A DNA stretch of 64,000 nt, from positions 32,057,288 through 32,121,287 of the forward strand of contig CM036251.1 of NCBI GenBank assembly GCA_020698575.1, in the 5' to 3' direction. Origin of the DNA: Bostrychus sinensis (lineage: Eukaryota > Chordata > Actinopteri > Gobiiformes > Eleotridae). The stretch's first letter is position 1, and every line of letters starts with the position of its first letter. The notes below the pieces were generated by a model. It was not told the origin of the DNA and made no database searches. It saw only the letters and a list, made by a program, of their open reading frames with translations. Below, piece by piece: positions 47,238 through 60,016 of the stretch. Made by a program: the position numbers and the translations under genes.

Positions 47238-48419
47238 AGTTACAATATGATTGGTAAAATATATTTTCAATACAAAGCTTCAATACCTAGTGGAATTTTT
47301 ATTGTTCCCTGGCATGTATGAATCTAATAAATGACAGAGTAAATCATACAAACTACTGTTTGTAACTCACAGCTAAAAAATGCGTAACACACAGCTAAAA
47401 AATGTGTAGTTTTTTCAATATGATTGTGTTGTCAAAGATGAATTAGCACACCACCGCTCAGGTATCGATATCAAAAACCAGGTATCGTTTAAGTACTGTT
47501 ATCAAAAAAATCAGAACAATGCTTAGCCCTAAATATGGGACCTTTACCAGTTAATCGAAGGGCAAACACTAACTAACAACATTTTACTCACTTTCATTCA
47601 CTATAGGCAATTCAGATTCGCTAACCTACCTATACAAACGTGTTTATGAATAGTGAAAGAAAAGCCCACACAAACATGCAGACTCCACTAAAAATACTCA
47701 CACCTGCACTAGAAACTACTTCAATTTTTCTCTGCCTTGGACAAATAGCGCCATGTCAGACTGCTCCCTGAAGAAGCATTAGGCGAGAGAGTGTGTACAG
47801 TGGAAGGGCTGTGCAGCAGACAGTAGCGGCGCAGTGGAGGTTTTGGCCTTAGTGAAGTGGTGTGAAGCAGCACGGCGCTCCCCACGGGCTCTCCTTCTGT
47901 GACTCATGCTCTGTCTCCCACTCACATCCACCTCGGCCAAGACACAAAACGGCTTCGTTCTGTCTGTTCTCATAATTGGCCTCATCCCTTTTAAGCTACA
48001 TTTTGCTGCGCAGTATGGTATGAGTCTGGACAGTACTATGTATATGGTATGGGTATCCCTGAAGAACTGATTAAAGCTCTATGCAATCGTGCAGAGAAGT
48101 ACAGCTGGACATATACTGAGGCCTAACATTATGAACACTGACAGGTAAAGTGAATAATCATTATGGCCCCTGGTGGGTGGGATATACAGTATCAGGGTAG
48201 CCCCAAGGTCTTATATAGGTTAATAAAATAGGTATTAAATGTGATCTTGTCAAAATCAAGGCCTTAAAGTATTAAATATTATTATATTATTATTATACAT
48301 TATATGCAGTGGTGGATAAAGTATTGAGCCGTTTCCAATCGACTTACTGGATTGGCAAACAAAAGCAGAAGATAATCTCAATCAAAAATAACCAAGATCA
48401 TTTATACAGAGCAAATTTT
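47238..48419. other. Intron 3 sequence, mostly unassigned
   Basis: Contains a GGTATCGATATCAAAAACCA piece at 47460, a GGGCAATTTAGA-family fragment at about 47575-47700, and a GC-richer single-copy stretch at 47740-48000. No exon. Confidence 0.4.
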
Positions 48420-48835
48420 ATAACTTCTCTCACCTGATTAACTACGTTTAGTGCTTTTCTTTGTCACTTATTAATTCTGCTGAAGTCTGCATTCTTGTTC
48501 AGTCCTCTGGGGGAATTTTTTCTTCATGACCATTTTAACAGTAAAGTCCAGTTGACCTCCGACGTAATGACCACAGTCAAACATACTGACTTTTACCGCA
48601 AGTCTTTGTACAACTGGCTTTTGTTGCTGTCCCCATTCAGAAATAAGTACAGAGTTGCTAATAATACAGTGTATGCTGATATTTTATGGCAAAACTAGCA
48701 GAAATTCTTCATAAGTGCCTCGTTCGTTTTTTATTGGTTACTGTAATTGTTCCGCCCATAGAAATGAAACTTAAACAAATGGAGACTAACTTCTTTGCCT
48801 AGAATAGGAAATGAGCTAGTCTGAGTGGCCCTCCT
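48420..48835 (-). mobile_element. Family E element, diverged inverted copy
   Basis: Reads as the inverse of 54697-55223: it shares CTCACCTGATTAACT-like, CAGAAATAAGTACAGAG and, at the end, GACTAACTTCTTTGCC. Terminal repeats are eroded. A hAT-type end, GTTTGGACACCCCTG, lies just beyond at about 48880. Confidence 0.55.
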
Positions 48836-50278
48836 CAGCATATATTTTTTATGTATGTGGTTTTAAATTTAGAGAAAAGTTTGGACACCCCTGAACTAGA
48901 CTTGACTTTATTGCATTCATACTTACAGTAAAAACTTAATTTCAGCAGAGTTTATATAAAAAAGACAGAGGAGAACTAGAGGAAATGGGGGTCTTAGTGT
49001 TGGAAGATTTTTCTCATTTTAATGGCAGAAAACATCTGAAATCTTGGGGTTGGTGCCTTGACTTAAAACAAGACAAAGAACCTACTAGTCTTTCTAAGAA
49101 ACCAATTTGTCTTAAAGTAAATGAGTAACGTGGAAGAGATGTAGAAGACTAAAGGTCAAGCTCACTGTCATATATCAAGCTCTGTTGATATATGACATTA
49201 GTGGTGTTGTTATAGTTAGCTAAAATTAAATCTGCCTTGGTTGTCCATGTCTGTTTTATATTTTTTACATTCACAAAAACTGAAGAGACTTTGGCTGCCC
49301 TCCATGCTCTAATTTATCTCAGACTCAAAATGTATTAGAAATAGATAACTCTGGGTTGTGCTTTTTGCGATGGGTTACTGTTAATATGCTGGAGTCTGGT
49401 CTTGTGTGTGTTTCCTAGCTGCTGCTGCTAAGTGATCACTGCAGGCAAAGAGTTGTGAGAAAGACTGAATAACATTGTAAATGCAATGGTAAAACTTGGT
49501 ATTAAATGCTACAACTCTATTGGAAAACCAGGACTGTCTTGGCTTTTACCTCTGTTCTGTTCTGTCAGCTGTGTGCAGTGGTTACAGATCTACCAATGTT
49601 CTTAGAAACACTGGCCATTTTATGAGTCCAACCTCAAGGCAGAATACAGCAGGTATAAATAACCATTAGCTGTAGCACATGCTAGCACCGAGAGACAGTG
49701 CTCTCTTGTTTGGTTAGGTTTTGAAGTGTCGAGCAGGTGAATTCTTTCTTGAATTGTTCCAAGAACAAGCTTTGGGGTGATCAAATTTTTTTCCTGTAGC
49801 AAAAAATAGTGATTGGCAAATTTCCCCTTCAAAGTCAGTGGAAAGCAGCGGGCTCTGTCAAAAATGTTCACTGTCTTTGTAATGCTGCCATTTTTTCCAA
49901 GTCATGTAAACTTTTAAAAGACATGCTTGTCACAACTGCAACTGCAATTTTGTATTTCCCGTCATTGTCGTTTTTATGATAATGAATAATAATGTAGATT
50001 TATGCACCACCTTTTGGAAATGCAAGGTCCCTTTACATTAAAACATGGGGAAAATTGAAGACAAAAAGCTTTGTTGCAGAGGTTTTCAGAAGTTTTTTGT
50101 CAGTGTCCAAGAAGGTTGCATTTCAGATGTTGGAAGTGAGTTGCAAAATGCTGCTTGGTGTGTTGGACCATAGATGCTGTAGTCTGTTGCAATAATATGT
50201 CTTGCAATGTTACCGCCTGGGACAATATGGCCTCCAATGACGTAAACCAAAGTTAATGGTGAGGCTGCTATAACCATT
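48836..50278. other. Intron 3 sequence with one short palindrome
   Basis: No exon or long repeat seen. 49167-49196 is a perfect 12-bp inverted repeat with a 6-bp spacer (GTCATATATCAA...TTGATATATGAC). Confidence 0.45.
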
Positions 50279-50955
50279 AGGGATGTAACAATATTGGCAA
50301 TATTGTGATTTCGCATTATCAAGTCTCGCAATATCGTTGTGAACTTTTACAACTTTTTTTATTTTTTATTATTGTCATTCAAGTGAGAGTACAGTATTTA
50401 CAGGTGATCCCTAATACATAAAAACACCATACATAAAGACACAGGGAACACGTGTGTTCATGCGTATTTTTTTGCAGAGACACATGTAGGTCATATTTGG
50501 CAATTAAAAAAAAAAAACATGCAAGTAATTACAGTAACAATATACAAACAATAATAAAGGGGGATGGAGAGACAAGTAGGTCTAGCTGTGAAACAGGCCT
50601 CTCCCAGGGCGAGTCACCAAAAAGAGGCACCGCGGAAGCCCCTGAAATTTTACATTGAATGGTAATCTCCCGAGGCCAATATGCATTGCTTTGTGGTAGT
50701 GGAATAGAAAAATCAGAGGGAAATACATAGACCATGAGCCTTTGCTCGGTCTCAGTGCAGCCAACATGATAAAATTATGGTTCTTAAACACTTATTTAGT
50801 CTTATTCTTTTGAAAAATCACTAAAATGAATGCACTAAATAGAGAGAATTTTGTGCAATACTATGAGCCTTCTCACAATATCGCAATAAATATCATAATG
50901 TGAGATTAACATTTTGATAATACCGTACTGTGAGATTGGGACATCATTGTAAGAA
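50279..50955. mobile_element. AATATTG-rich inverted-repeat element
   Basis: Left end AGGGATGTAACAATATTGGC with GTCTCGCAATATCG. Right end CACAATATCGCAATAAATAT, then TACTGTGAGATTGGGACATC; the ends are imperfect inverses. The interior 50450-50750 is GC-richer and non-coding. Confidence 0.5.
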
Positions 50956-52045
50956 CCATTACTTTTTACTTGGTCAAGTAAAAGTACACCAGTGACTGCA
51001 CCTGCAGTTTCCAGACAACACTGTTTTGACCACACATTTTATGTGATCTCCAATAATTATGTTGCATATTGCAATAACAATGTGGATATACATGATAAGT
51101 TGTTCAAAATAAGGGGCTATAATATGCTTTTATTCATCTCATTAAACCAATCTTGGTCACTTCTGGAACAGCATGTCACATTTTACAGTCAAGAGTTCTT
51201 CCAGAAATTACTTTACTACTGCCATAAAGAAACAGGTGAATAAACCAGCAGAGTGCAGCTACATTCCGGTCTTTCGAACTGAAACATAAGAACAGATCTT
51301 TTTCTTTCCTTAAACTTTTTGTATGACATCATTTTTCTACAGCATTAAAAATGTCTGTGAGCAACTGTGAGAACTGTCTGTATTTACTGCTGTCATATGC
51401 ATGTGTTTTCATCCAGGAGCCGCTTTTAAATAGAAAAGGAGTGTTGATTAAGTGACACGGGAACGAGCGCCAGTTAGTACCCGGTATGAGGACTCACATG
51501 GAACTAAATTGAAGCAGTATTTTTTGCGCGAGTCAGTGAGCACTTTTATATTTGCAGTACACAGAGTATGTTTTGCAAATATAAAAGTGCCCCTCGTTTA
51601 ATATTTTTATTTTAAAATATGTGCTTTGTGATTAATAATAAAATGAATATATTGTCAACTATCTAACTAACTTATTTAATGTCATAAATATCATCATTTA
51701 TGTGATACAGAAATGCTTAGCCCTTAACTTTACAGCTTCAGTACAGAACAAAGCAGACTATTTGAAGACAGTAGCCCAGAGTGCAAAGCTGAGAGATTTT
51801 ATCTTTTGCCTGCACATGGGAGTCCATGTTTTTCTGCATTTTAAAGTGTTATTGTTAGTTTTTATGTTTCTTTACATTTTATAAGCAACATGAAAACAAC
51901 TGACTATATTAAACCATTTTTATTCATAAAATTAGTAAAATCGGCCCTCCATATTGGCCTCAAAAATCGGCATTGCTTATCGGCCATTGGCTGCTCGGAT
52001 TTTAAAAATCGCCATCGGTCTTAAAAAAACCCATATCAGTTGACC
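50956..52045. other. Intron 3 sequence with a hairpin
   Basis: No exon. A perfect 17-bp-arm inverted repeat lies at 51540-51590. The last 100 bp (about 51940-52045) is the right end of a 'cggcc...catatcagttgacctcta' type repeat. Confidence 0.45.
51540..51590. other. Perfect 17-bp inverted repeat (hairpin)
   Basis: Arms GCACTTTTATATTTGCA (51540-51556) and TGCAAATATAAAAGTGC (51574-51590) are exact reverse complements around a 17-nt spacer. The arms are AT-rich. It could be a microRNA-like precursor, a tiny MITE or chance within AT-rich DNA; no evidence favours one. Confidence 0.9.
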
Positions 52046-52220
52046 TCTAGAACTGAGTGCTCTGAGGCCTCAGAAAGGCAACGCCAGAGCATACTGGATT
52101 ACTTAAACAGGCCTAAATGAAACAAAACCCATATCCAAGTATGTTTTTGACAAGGGAATAACATTTTAACCTGGTAGAAAGCTCAAAAAAGTAATTTTTA
52201 CATATTATAGCCCTTTTAAA
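52046..52220 (-). mobile_element. MITE family B fragment
   Basis: Inverse of the first half of 14994-15340: GAGGCCTCAGAAAGGC, GTATGTTTTTGACAAGGG and GAAAGCTCAAAAAAG, ending ATATTATAGCCCTTTTAAA. Confidence 0.7.
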
Positions 52221-52259
52221 ACTGGAATTCACTTAATGTATTCTCTAGTCAAAACTGGG

Positions 52260-52345
52260 TCAAAAAGCTAACAAAGAATAAACCGGGAGTAAATCAAGGC
52301 TAAACCAGTCCTAAATTGAGAAACCAAGGCTAAACCCGTCTTTCT
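52260..52345 (-). repeat. TTTAGTCCTGG-type minisatellite block, inverted
   Basis: Units such as GGCTAAACCAGTCCTAAATT are the reverse complement of the array unit at 4528-4903. Confidence 0.55.
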
Positions 52346-54696
52346 TAATTTTTTCCTTTCCCTTCAAGACAATTTTTTTGTCAGTATAAAGATGGAGGAT
52401 TGCTATTTTGATATGTTTAGTTTCTTGCTATTACAGATATTTATATCTAGATAACAATACAGTTGCACTATTTTGTGCAGCCCTACTTTAAACCCCTTTA
52501 AAAACTTCTCTATGAGTGTACCAAGCACCCATAACTCAAATGGGCACCGCTACAGATAAACCCACATTATGTGGGGATTTGTACATTTCTGTCTTATACA
52601 TAACAAATAGTTTTATCCAACATAACTTCTTCTCTCATCATCCCACAGATTTTGCCACAACTTTTCGTGAGCTCTACCCACTGTGTAATTGTGCTGACTC
52701 ACACTAGTTTTGGTCTTTTTTTTTTCTTTTTTTTTTGCACTGTCATGTCTTGCACTTTAATTCATCCACACTCATTATTTATATCATTACCTCTTTACTT
52801 CCCAGACAATCTCTTACTCCTTCCTGCCGTCCTATTGAACTCGGACTCATTATCGCGAAAATAAAACCAATGTTTATGAATGCGGACACCTCGGCAACAA
52901 GGAGAGATGAGACATTAAGGAACGCCGATGTTAATGGTCTTTCTGGCCTTTTAGTATTTGCTTTGTTTTTTTTTTTCTTTTTTTGTCTGAGATGGCTCAC
53001 TGTGAATGGAGGCATTGATTTTGCGGACACACATACTCGGCACACACCCTCCCCACACGCCAAGAGTCTGGGAGGCGCGGAGGTGTAGCGGAGCCTGTCT
53101 CATCTTCCAGATCTATCCTTTAAGCCGTGCTACGCTTGCTCACTAAATGCATGGCAGGGCTGCTGGGGCGGGCTGGCTGGCCCTGGCAGAAAGTCAGAGA
53201 ACACTGGCAAGAGCGGGATAGGGATACGTCTCTTTGGGGCCGGCGGGTATAAGATTCGAAGATCGTTCTGCACACACACTGGTCTGTTGAAATATTTCTG
53301 TGCACTTTGTGGCATAGCTTAATGGGCTTATACATCAATGTTGTAGGATGAGGGAATGGTTGGCTATTTGGATATTGATAAGAGTTAGGGGGACAATACT
53401 GTAACTAGCCTAGACCTGTTCAATATCTTTCTCTAAGGAAATACATGGTCTATATATTGACTTAAAAGGGTGAAGGGTTAGCCTGAAAGTCTGATGGTAA
53501 GGCTTTGGGTGAGCAGTACAAAGCCCTACAAAGGGAAAATGCAGTATCTGCAGTAACAATGAAACTGAGAAAAATGGCTTTAAAGTTTTGATGTTGTCTC
53601 TCCGAGTTTGTCATAGGTGCATTAATGTCCTTAGATGCTCCTTCCCGGTAAGGAAAACTTCAAAAAAACCCAGCAGTGGGGGAAAAAAAAACAAGAAACC
53701 TTATGGAGACCACATTGAAGCAGAGATCCTCTCCCAGGATGGACAGGGTAAAAATGTGGTGACAAGACAATTTGAAACCAGCATGTGTGATAGTGATAGT
53801 GTGTGATAGAGTTATTTTTACAATTCCTGTCACTGATGTGCCACTGTTGGTGAAAATAGAGGGTATGATTTTAATCATTATCACAGAGTTGATTAATCAG
53901 TTAAATTTTTTGCAGTCTTTTTTTTTATCTACTTTATTATTAAGTGAAACAGCTTCATAGTACTGAAAATCATGAATCTCCTGAATCTTACTCCTAAGAT
54001 AGTGACCTTTACTGGTTGGAATAATTTTAGAGCAAGATTAGGTCAGTAGTTTTAGTGCTAATGACTAGTCTGTTTTCATTTACAGCTCAATGAAGAGGCG
54101 TTTGGTTTTAGGTCCACTCATTTTGCTCACACCTGGTATTTACTGGCCTCCTACTGTGTTCTCATAAAATCAAAACACTTTAATTGGCTTAAACAATGCT
54201 TTCCTGTTTTCCTCCCCACTACTTAACATCAGAAAAATAAGTTAGTACAGCATTCCTGCCAACTATTAAGGTGCTTGTTATTTTTTTATTTTTTTATTTT
54301 TATTTTGGATGATCTAATTTGTGTGGTTTAAATTCATGTTGAGCTCTGTCAAACAAACTGAGCTGACAGAATGAACAGTAACACACTTTTGTAACACAGT
54401 GCATCAATAAAGAGGAACTAAAGAAAATCCACCTCTTCAGCCTAATTTATCTCCATAATATCATACAGTGCACTTCTCATTGGTGGTAGATGTGCGTATG
54501 TTTTGTGTTAATTTTCCCATGCTAACAGTCTGTGTGAAAAGTGAAAGACAAAATCTTTGCAAATCAAGTGTATATTCTTCTCTTATATGTATAACGTGTT
54601 GACTAAGCTTGAACTACCATTGCTGAAAAAAATCTATTACTGCTATTACCTCTTCTTCTACCTCTGACAGAATTTAGTGTCGTCCTAGAGTTGTAA
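52346..54696. other. Intron 3, about 2.3 kb without gene
   Basis: Poly-T patches at 52718-52737 and 52967-52985, and a GC-richer island at 53000-53330, possibly regulatory. No exon or clear transposon. Confidence 0.4.
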
Positions 54697-55223
54697 TAGC
54701 CTGGCCAGCCAGACAAACTCTTTTCCTATTCTCTACAAAGAAGTTTAATCACAAAACAATCACGGGCGGAGTAACCAATCAGAGAGGCGAAGCACGGGCC
54801 ATAAACAGCGCACCGCTGACCTGTAAGCAAAACAAACATGGCTGATTCTTGCCGGTTTTGTCATAAAACACCAGAATACACCATATTATGAGCAGCTCTG
54901 TACTTATTTCTGAACGGGGACAGCAGCAGAAACCAGTTTTACAAAGAGTTGCAGAGAAAGTGGGTTTGTGTGAATGTGGTCAATAAGTCAAACATCAACA
55001 AAATATCCCACAGAGGACTGAACAATAATGAGAACTTCAGCAGAACCAATAGATGACAAAGGAAAGCACTTAATGCCATTAATCGGGTGAGCGAAGTTAA
55101 TAAATTCAGTCTGCTTCCATATTCGTAAGATGCGCTGCAGACAACGGCTGTGATAGGCCACTTGCAAATTGACCGGAGAGAAACAGTTAGAAACAGTGAG
55201 GAACCAGACTGCTCGCCAGGCTA
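54697..55223 (+). mobile_element. Family E DNA transposon with target duplication
   Basis: Ends TAGCCTGGCCAGCCAGAC and CAGACTGCTCGCCAGGCTA are inverted repeats. Flanks are GAGTTGTAA (54688-54696) and GAGTTGTTA (55224-55232), a 9-bp direct repeat with one difference. 527 bp with GC-rich patches and no transposase frame. Superfamily uncertain; a duplication of 8-9 bp fits hAT or P-type elements. A diverged inverted relative lies at 48420-48835. Confidence 0.75.
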
Positions 55224-55389
55224 GAGTTGTTAAGGATAGGCTGGAGAATCAGGATGTCTGAGGCAGGAGAAGTTCATTTACCATCAGTACAGTAAGGGTT
55301 TTATAACCTTGGTTCAGCGGTGCAGGTAACATTTTGTTCCCCAACACTACCATTACTACTAAAGCTACTCACCACTATTATTATTTTGT

Positions 55390-56239
55390 ACGATTAATCG
55401 AGTAATCGAATAAGAGATACTCTTGCGTGTCTGCATATTTTAAAAAGTAACACAATTTAATACACATCTGTGAATCTGTCAGTCTAACATTAAGAAGTGT
55501 TTTTTCATATTGTAATGCATTACATTGCAAATATCTTTGTAAATGTAGGTTTTATTATTATACACTATGATATGTTCTACTAATTATATACTTACTTATA
55601 CTTTATACTTACTTATACTGGGCTCTATTATTATATACTAACTATATATTTAATCAGAATATTTGTAAATGCCTATACAAAACAATGCAAAAGCTGCAGA
55701 GGTGTGCATTCCCCTCACAGTTTAAAAAGTATTTTAGTTGTAACCCTCTCTGCTTCTAAAAGTGATATCTATTATCATTTATACACCAGGGGCCTGTTAA
55801 AAACGCTAAACACCACTGAGCCCACACGGCTAATTAGCATACATAAACAAAGTTCGCAAGTTACCGCAGCGGATTGCACATCACACTACGCTGTTCATTT
55901 CTGCCAGTTTGCTGCGACCTACGGAACAAAGGTTTTACAGACGTAATAAAAATACTTTCTCTGTGATTATTAGTGTTTTTGTTGTCTGTAGGGTCTCCAG
56001 AGTCAGTATTTAAGCTGCTCTGTGCGTTAGCTGTAGCATTAGCCAAACAGTGCGAAGCTTGGAGGATGCCGTTTCCGTTGCCTTACTGTCGCTAACCGTG
56101 CAGAAATTTCGTTCCATGCATACAAAGTTCCCAGCGCTAGTCTTATTTACATTAATTAAGCTTCAACTTCAAAGAATGCTAATCGTAGCTTTTTACTAAT
56201 CAAATTACTCGAATAACTCGAATAATCGTCGCAGCCCTA
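55390..56239. mobile_element. CGATTAATCGAGTAATCG-ended element containing family D core
   Basis: Left end ACGATTAATCGAGTAATCG and right end AATAACTCGAATAATCGTCG followed by GCAGCCCT are inverted. The middle (55690-56065) is the family D sequence, with GGCTAATTAGCATACATAAA and GTCTGTAGGGTCTCCAGAGT. The D interior is thus found with two different kinds of ends in this window (compare 13508-14118). Confidence 0.6.
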
Positions 56240-57234
56240 ATCTGAATGGTACCCAGCTCTATATATGATCATGGAAGTGCCTGTGGAGAGCATCAAGCAT
56301 GGTCACCTCTTGTTATTGCATTTCCCAAGCATCTCTCTGAATCATTTCTTCTTCTGCTCACAGCTCCATTGTGTAGCTTCAATTCCCACTGCCCTCATCC
56401 TCATGCATCTGTCTTCCTGCTGGAGGATGGGGGAGTTGGTGGTGTGGAAGCTCTCTCCAGGTCTCCAGTGGTCATCTGGTGACAGAGTGGACTCATTACT
56501 GCCGTAGAACCCGGGAGTAGCCATACCACAATAAGTATGAGGGAGACTAATGAGCGTTTAGATGTAGCGGAGCTGGGTGCCGGGAGTTAGCAAAGCAGCC
56601 ATGGCTCTAAATTTTCTTTTTCAAGTGCTAACTTCTAATCAATTGACCCGAGCGGCACACTGGTGGTAGTTCTGTAATGAACTGTTATGTCGGAGCGTTT
56701 ACCTGTCATTCAGGGGGGTTGAATCATGGCTCGCACAGATCCTGATTGTGTTGTTGTTGAGGGATAATCTCTGTGCGTTTGACTAAAGCAGAGAGACAGT
56801 GGTAAAAAGAGAAGGGTAATTAGGTATCTCTTCCACACGTACCCCGCAGCCCTCCTCTGTATCCCCCAGAGGAGCCCCGTCAGAGCTCGGTCATGAATTT
56901 TTAACGACTCTGTCTGTCTGCTGTCTTAAGAGGTGTGCTTGTGAGAATATAGGAGTCATTTCTGTAGGGAGATTTGCATCAAAGTGTCATGTAATGAATC
57001 AGTTCTGTTGTAATGTATTGGCTGCAGAGGTGTCACAATTCACCAAAAGGTCACAACTTAATTCAGTTGTTATATTCAAATGCTACAAAATTGTTACATT
57101 TTGACAGTTAGATTTTTTCTATAAAGCAGCAACATGGATTCCAACTACATTTTTGTAGTATCAAAATGGACTCCATTATATTTACATATTAAAAATCATT
57201 CTTGCTATGATAAAAAGAGCATTTAAAGCAGTTT
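56240..57234. other. Repeat-free island in intron 3
   Basis: About 1 kb without recognised repeats, with balanced composition and scattered TAATTA-like sites, for example AATTAGG near 56818. A candidate for conserved non-coding sequence, by appearance only. Confidence 0.3.
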
Positions 57235-57600
57235 GCTTGTTTCTCTGTTTTTACCTCATTTTCCTCCAAGGAGCTCTCCCTACATTTTGAGTAAATACTC
57301 ACAGGTCCAGTTGACTTCTATAGGATCCTTTGTTTGGGTATACTTTTATTTTCTCCTCCGCGTATCTGTATATATTTTTTGCCTTCTAGCTGCTATGCCA
57401 TGACAAAAATTGAGACAAAGTCATTGCTAGCTTGTTGTTTTGCTAACTGTAATGTGTTGCTTTCTCACGAGACTTGAGACGTCTGTGACAGAGGAGGCAG
57501 GGCGCTTTATTCATCCCACAACAGTGCATTTAACTATCAGATGGACTCCGACACAGTTTATATAAGGTAAACAAGTTACTGAGTTTTGCTTTAAATATTG
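57235..57600 (+). repeat. Dispersed repeat family C, longest copy
   Basis: Has TTTCTCTGTTTTTACCTCAT, CAAGGAGCTCTCCCTACAT, GCTAGCTTGTTGTTTTGC and then the CCCACAACAGTGCATTTAAC segment. It joins the parts seen separately at 40840-41070 and 9378-9500. Confidence 0.6.
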
Positions 57601-59375
57601 TAAGAAACAGTTCCTTTTCAGCTGCCTCCTCTCTTTCAAAGGCAGCCACAGAAAGTCATTCACATGGGCACTTTAGCAGGTTTTTACACCAGATGCCCTT
57701 TCTGACATAACCAGCCCCATACAGTACTGTTACTGGAGTTTTGCACACTCTGTGGAGAAAGTGAATCCTTCACCTCCGCAGCAGGGAAACAAACCATTTC
57801 AGTAATGAAGAGCATTCAAGATAAATATTTCATATTTCATCATGTGTTGCTAATACTGTGCTAGGCACAGCTTGCAGTGTGCCTCTATTATGCTTGTGGT
57901 TTGCTGATTACAGCAAACATTACAGAAAAAAAATAATTTTCTTTTTTGAATGATTGTAAATGATGTAAAATGATAGGACAAAATAAACTAGTTAAGGGCA
58001 TGTAAAATGCTCATGCAACAGCTGAGGCTAGCGCTTTACAAACAGAGGCTTTCTTGACAACCACAGTGTGCCTTGTCTACACAGACATGGGCTGAGGCGC
58101 ATCCGGAAAGGTTTTTTTTATTTTATAGATGTTTCAGCCATACAGATCTGGCATTTTGGAAGCCCGGATACAATCATTTTTGAAACCAGGTCCCAGATTG
58201 GAAAGATTTAAAAACGGCGTATACATGTTTCTGTGTTTACACCTCTTTAACCCTTGACACCCTCGCGATAACCATTGACAACACCAACAATGTCGCCTTA
58301 CAGTGTTGCGTGTGAGCTGCAGATGCTACTGAGCTTTTTTATGGGTTTTTAAGCAAAATATTCTGCTCCTCTTTTGACAGACTAGGTCTCCTTTTTAGCA
58401 CCCACATTCATATTTGCTGCCATGGTCTTATGTTTACATGGCACAAGGTTTCTGCACGGCCCTGTGTGTTGTTGTCCATTTTTTTGGGTGTGTTTCTGTG
58501 GCAGCGTTACAGCGGCACTTGCGTTTTCAGTGTTTATGTGTGGACACACACATTTTCCGAGACGGTGCCATGTTTACAGAAAACAGTTTTGAAACAATAA
58601 CATTTTTGCCTCTGTGTGGATAAAGCCTTAGTCCAGCTGTTTAATGTTTTGTTCTTGTTAGCATTTGATATCAATAATGCATGATTTTGAACACCATAGT
58701 TCATTATGTGAGGCCTCTCTAGCCAGACATACTGATTAGCATTATCTACTATTGAATAAATGACCCTATATTGATATGGTGTAGTTTCTCGCACTACATA
58801 TAACATGCTTTTACTTAGTCCTATTGTACAGATAATACAAGCCAAAAGCTTATACCCCATCATTACCTCGTCACAATTTATAAACATAAAACTGTCTTGA
58901 TGCATGCGATGGAGCATGTTATTCCGCCATCATTCATAAGTGCATAATAACTACAGAATCCATGCTTTTGTTGATGTGTATGCTCAGGTTTATGGCTGGT
59001 AGGGGCTGTATATATAGCAGTGACAGCCAGTGCAGAGGAGGGGGAGACGGCCCTGGATTGGAGCCCAGGACCTCGGGCCAAAAGACTGTTGATCTGATAG
59101 GAACCAGGCCTGACAGCAGGCACATGGTTACTGGATACAATCGTCTATATCCATGCTAACTTTGAGCCAGTGATGACGTTTCGCACCAGCGTTTCCTCAT
59201 GTTGGGGTTGTATTTAGATCTGGAGCAGTGGAGTAGATGGGGCTCTGGTGGTGTGTGAGGCCGCTGACTCCATCTGTAATCTCTCTGATTCTTTAGAAAA
59301 AAAGAGGAGTGAGGTCTAGCTGATTCAATAGGGTAAGGTCTGGATACACACGGCTGCCTTGCTGTTATGCTGTTA
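57601..59375. other. Intron 3 sequence, nothing recognised
   Basis: No exon. GC-richer patches at 58080-58340 and 58960-59330 do not match a repeat I know. Confidence 0.35.
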
Positions 59376-59492
59376 CACTGACACATTCATACATAGGCAA
59401 GGTGGGTGAAGTGTCTTACCCAAGGACACAACGAGGTAGTGGGGCTCGAACTGCCAACCTTTGGGTTATTGGGCAAACATCTCCGCCCTGAC
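59376..59492 (-). mobile_element. tRNA-derived SINE head fragment
   Basis: On the minus strand, a box B as GGCAGTTCGAGCCCC, then GTGTCCTTGGGTAAGACACT and TTCACCCACCTTGCC. Same family as 41664-42010, lacking centre and tail. Confidence 0.65.
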
Positions 59493-60016
59493 TTAATGTA
59501 TCACGAGTTATTTATTATTATAAATTAATTTTAAAGGCATTTGAGTTTTAAAGAAACATTGGAGGACAATTAGCATTTAGGATAAAGTAAGTGATTAAGT
59601 GATTAAGTATTTTTTTAAGACCTTTTTGAATAATTATCAACACATGTGAGTGCACTGGGTTTAGTGCCATCTCATATAAATAAATAGATTCTTAAAATAC
59701 TACCTTTTATGTACCCTTGTTGCTTAGGTAACAATAGCAAAGCTTTCTTTGTCATTTAAATCTTAACAAATATTTATTTCCACCACTGGAAATGTAAAGT
59801 ATCCATGTTTTCTATTTTAATCTCCTCTAGGTTTTGTTTTGAAGGGTATTCCTAGATGAGAATGTTCAGAGGTGCACAGCAATCTTTTGCCCATCACATG
59901 CTTGCCTTTATAAAGGACACTTTCATTGGTTGTGGGTCTACACTGCTTGTCATTACTGAATAATACGTGTCTATTTTGATGGTATCTAGGTCTGCTTACA
60001 CAACCAACAAATAACA
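59493..60016. other. Intron 3, AT-rich, nothing recognised
   Basis: Contains a short GTGATTAA tandem at about 59590-59610. No exon. Confidence 0.4.
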
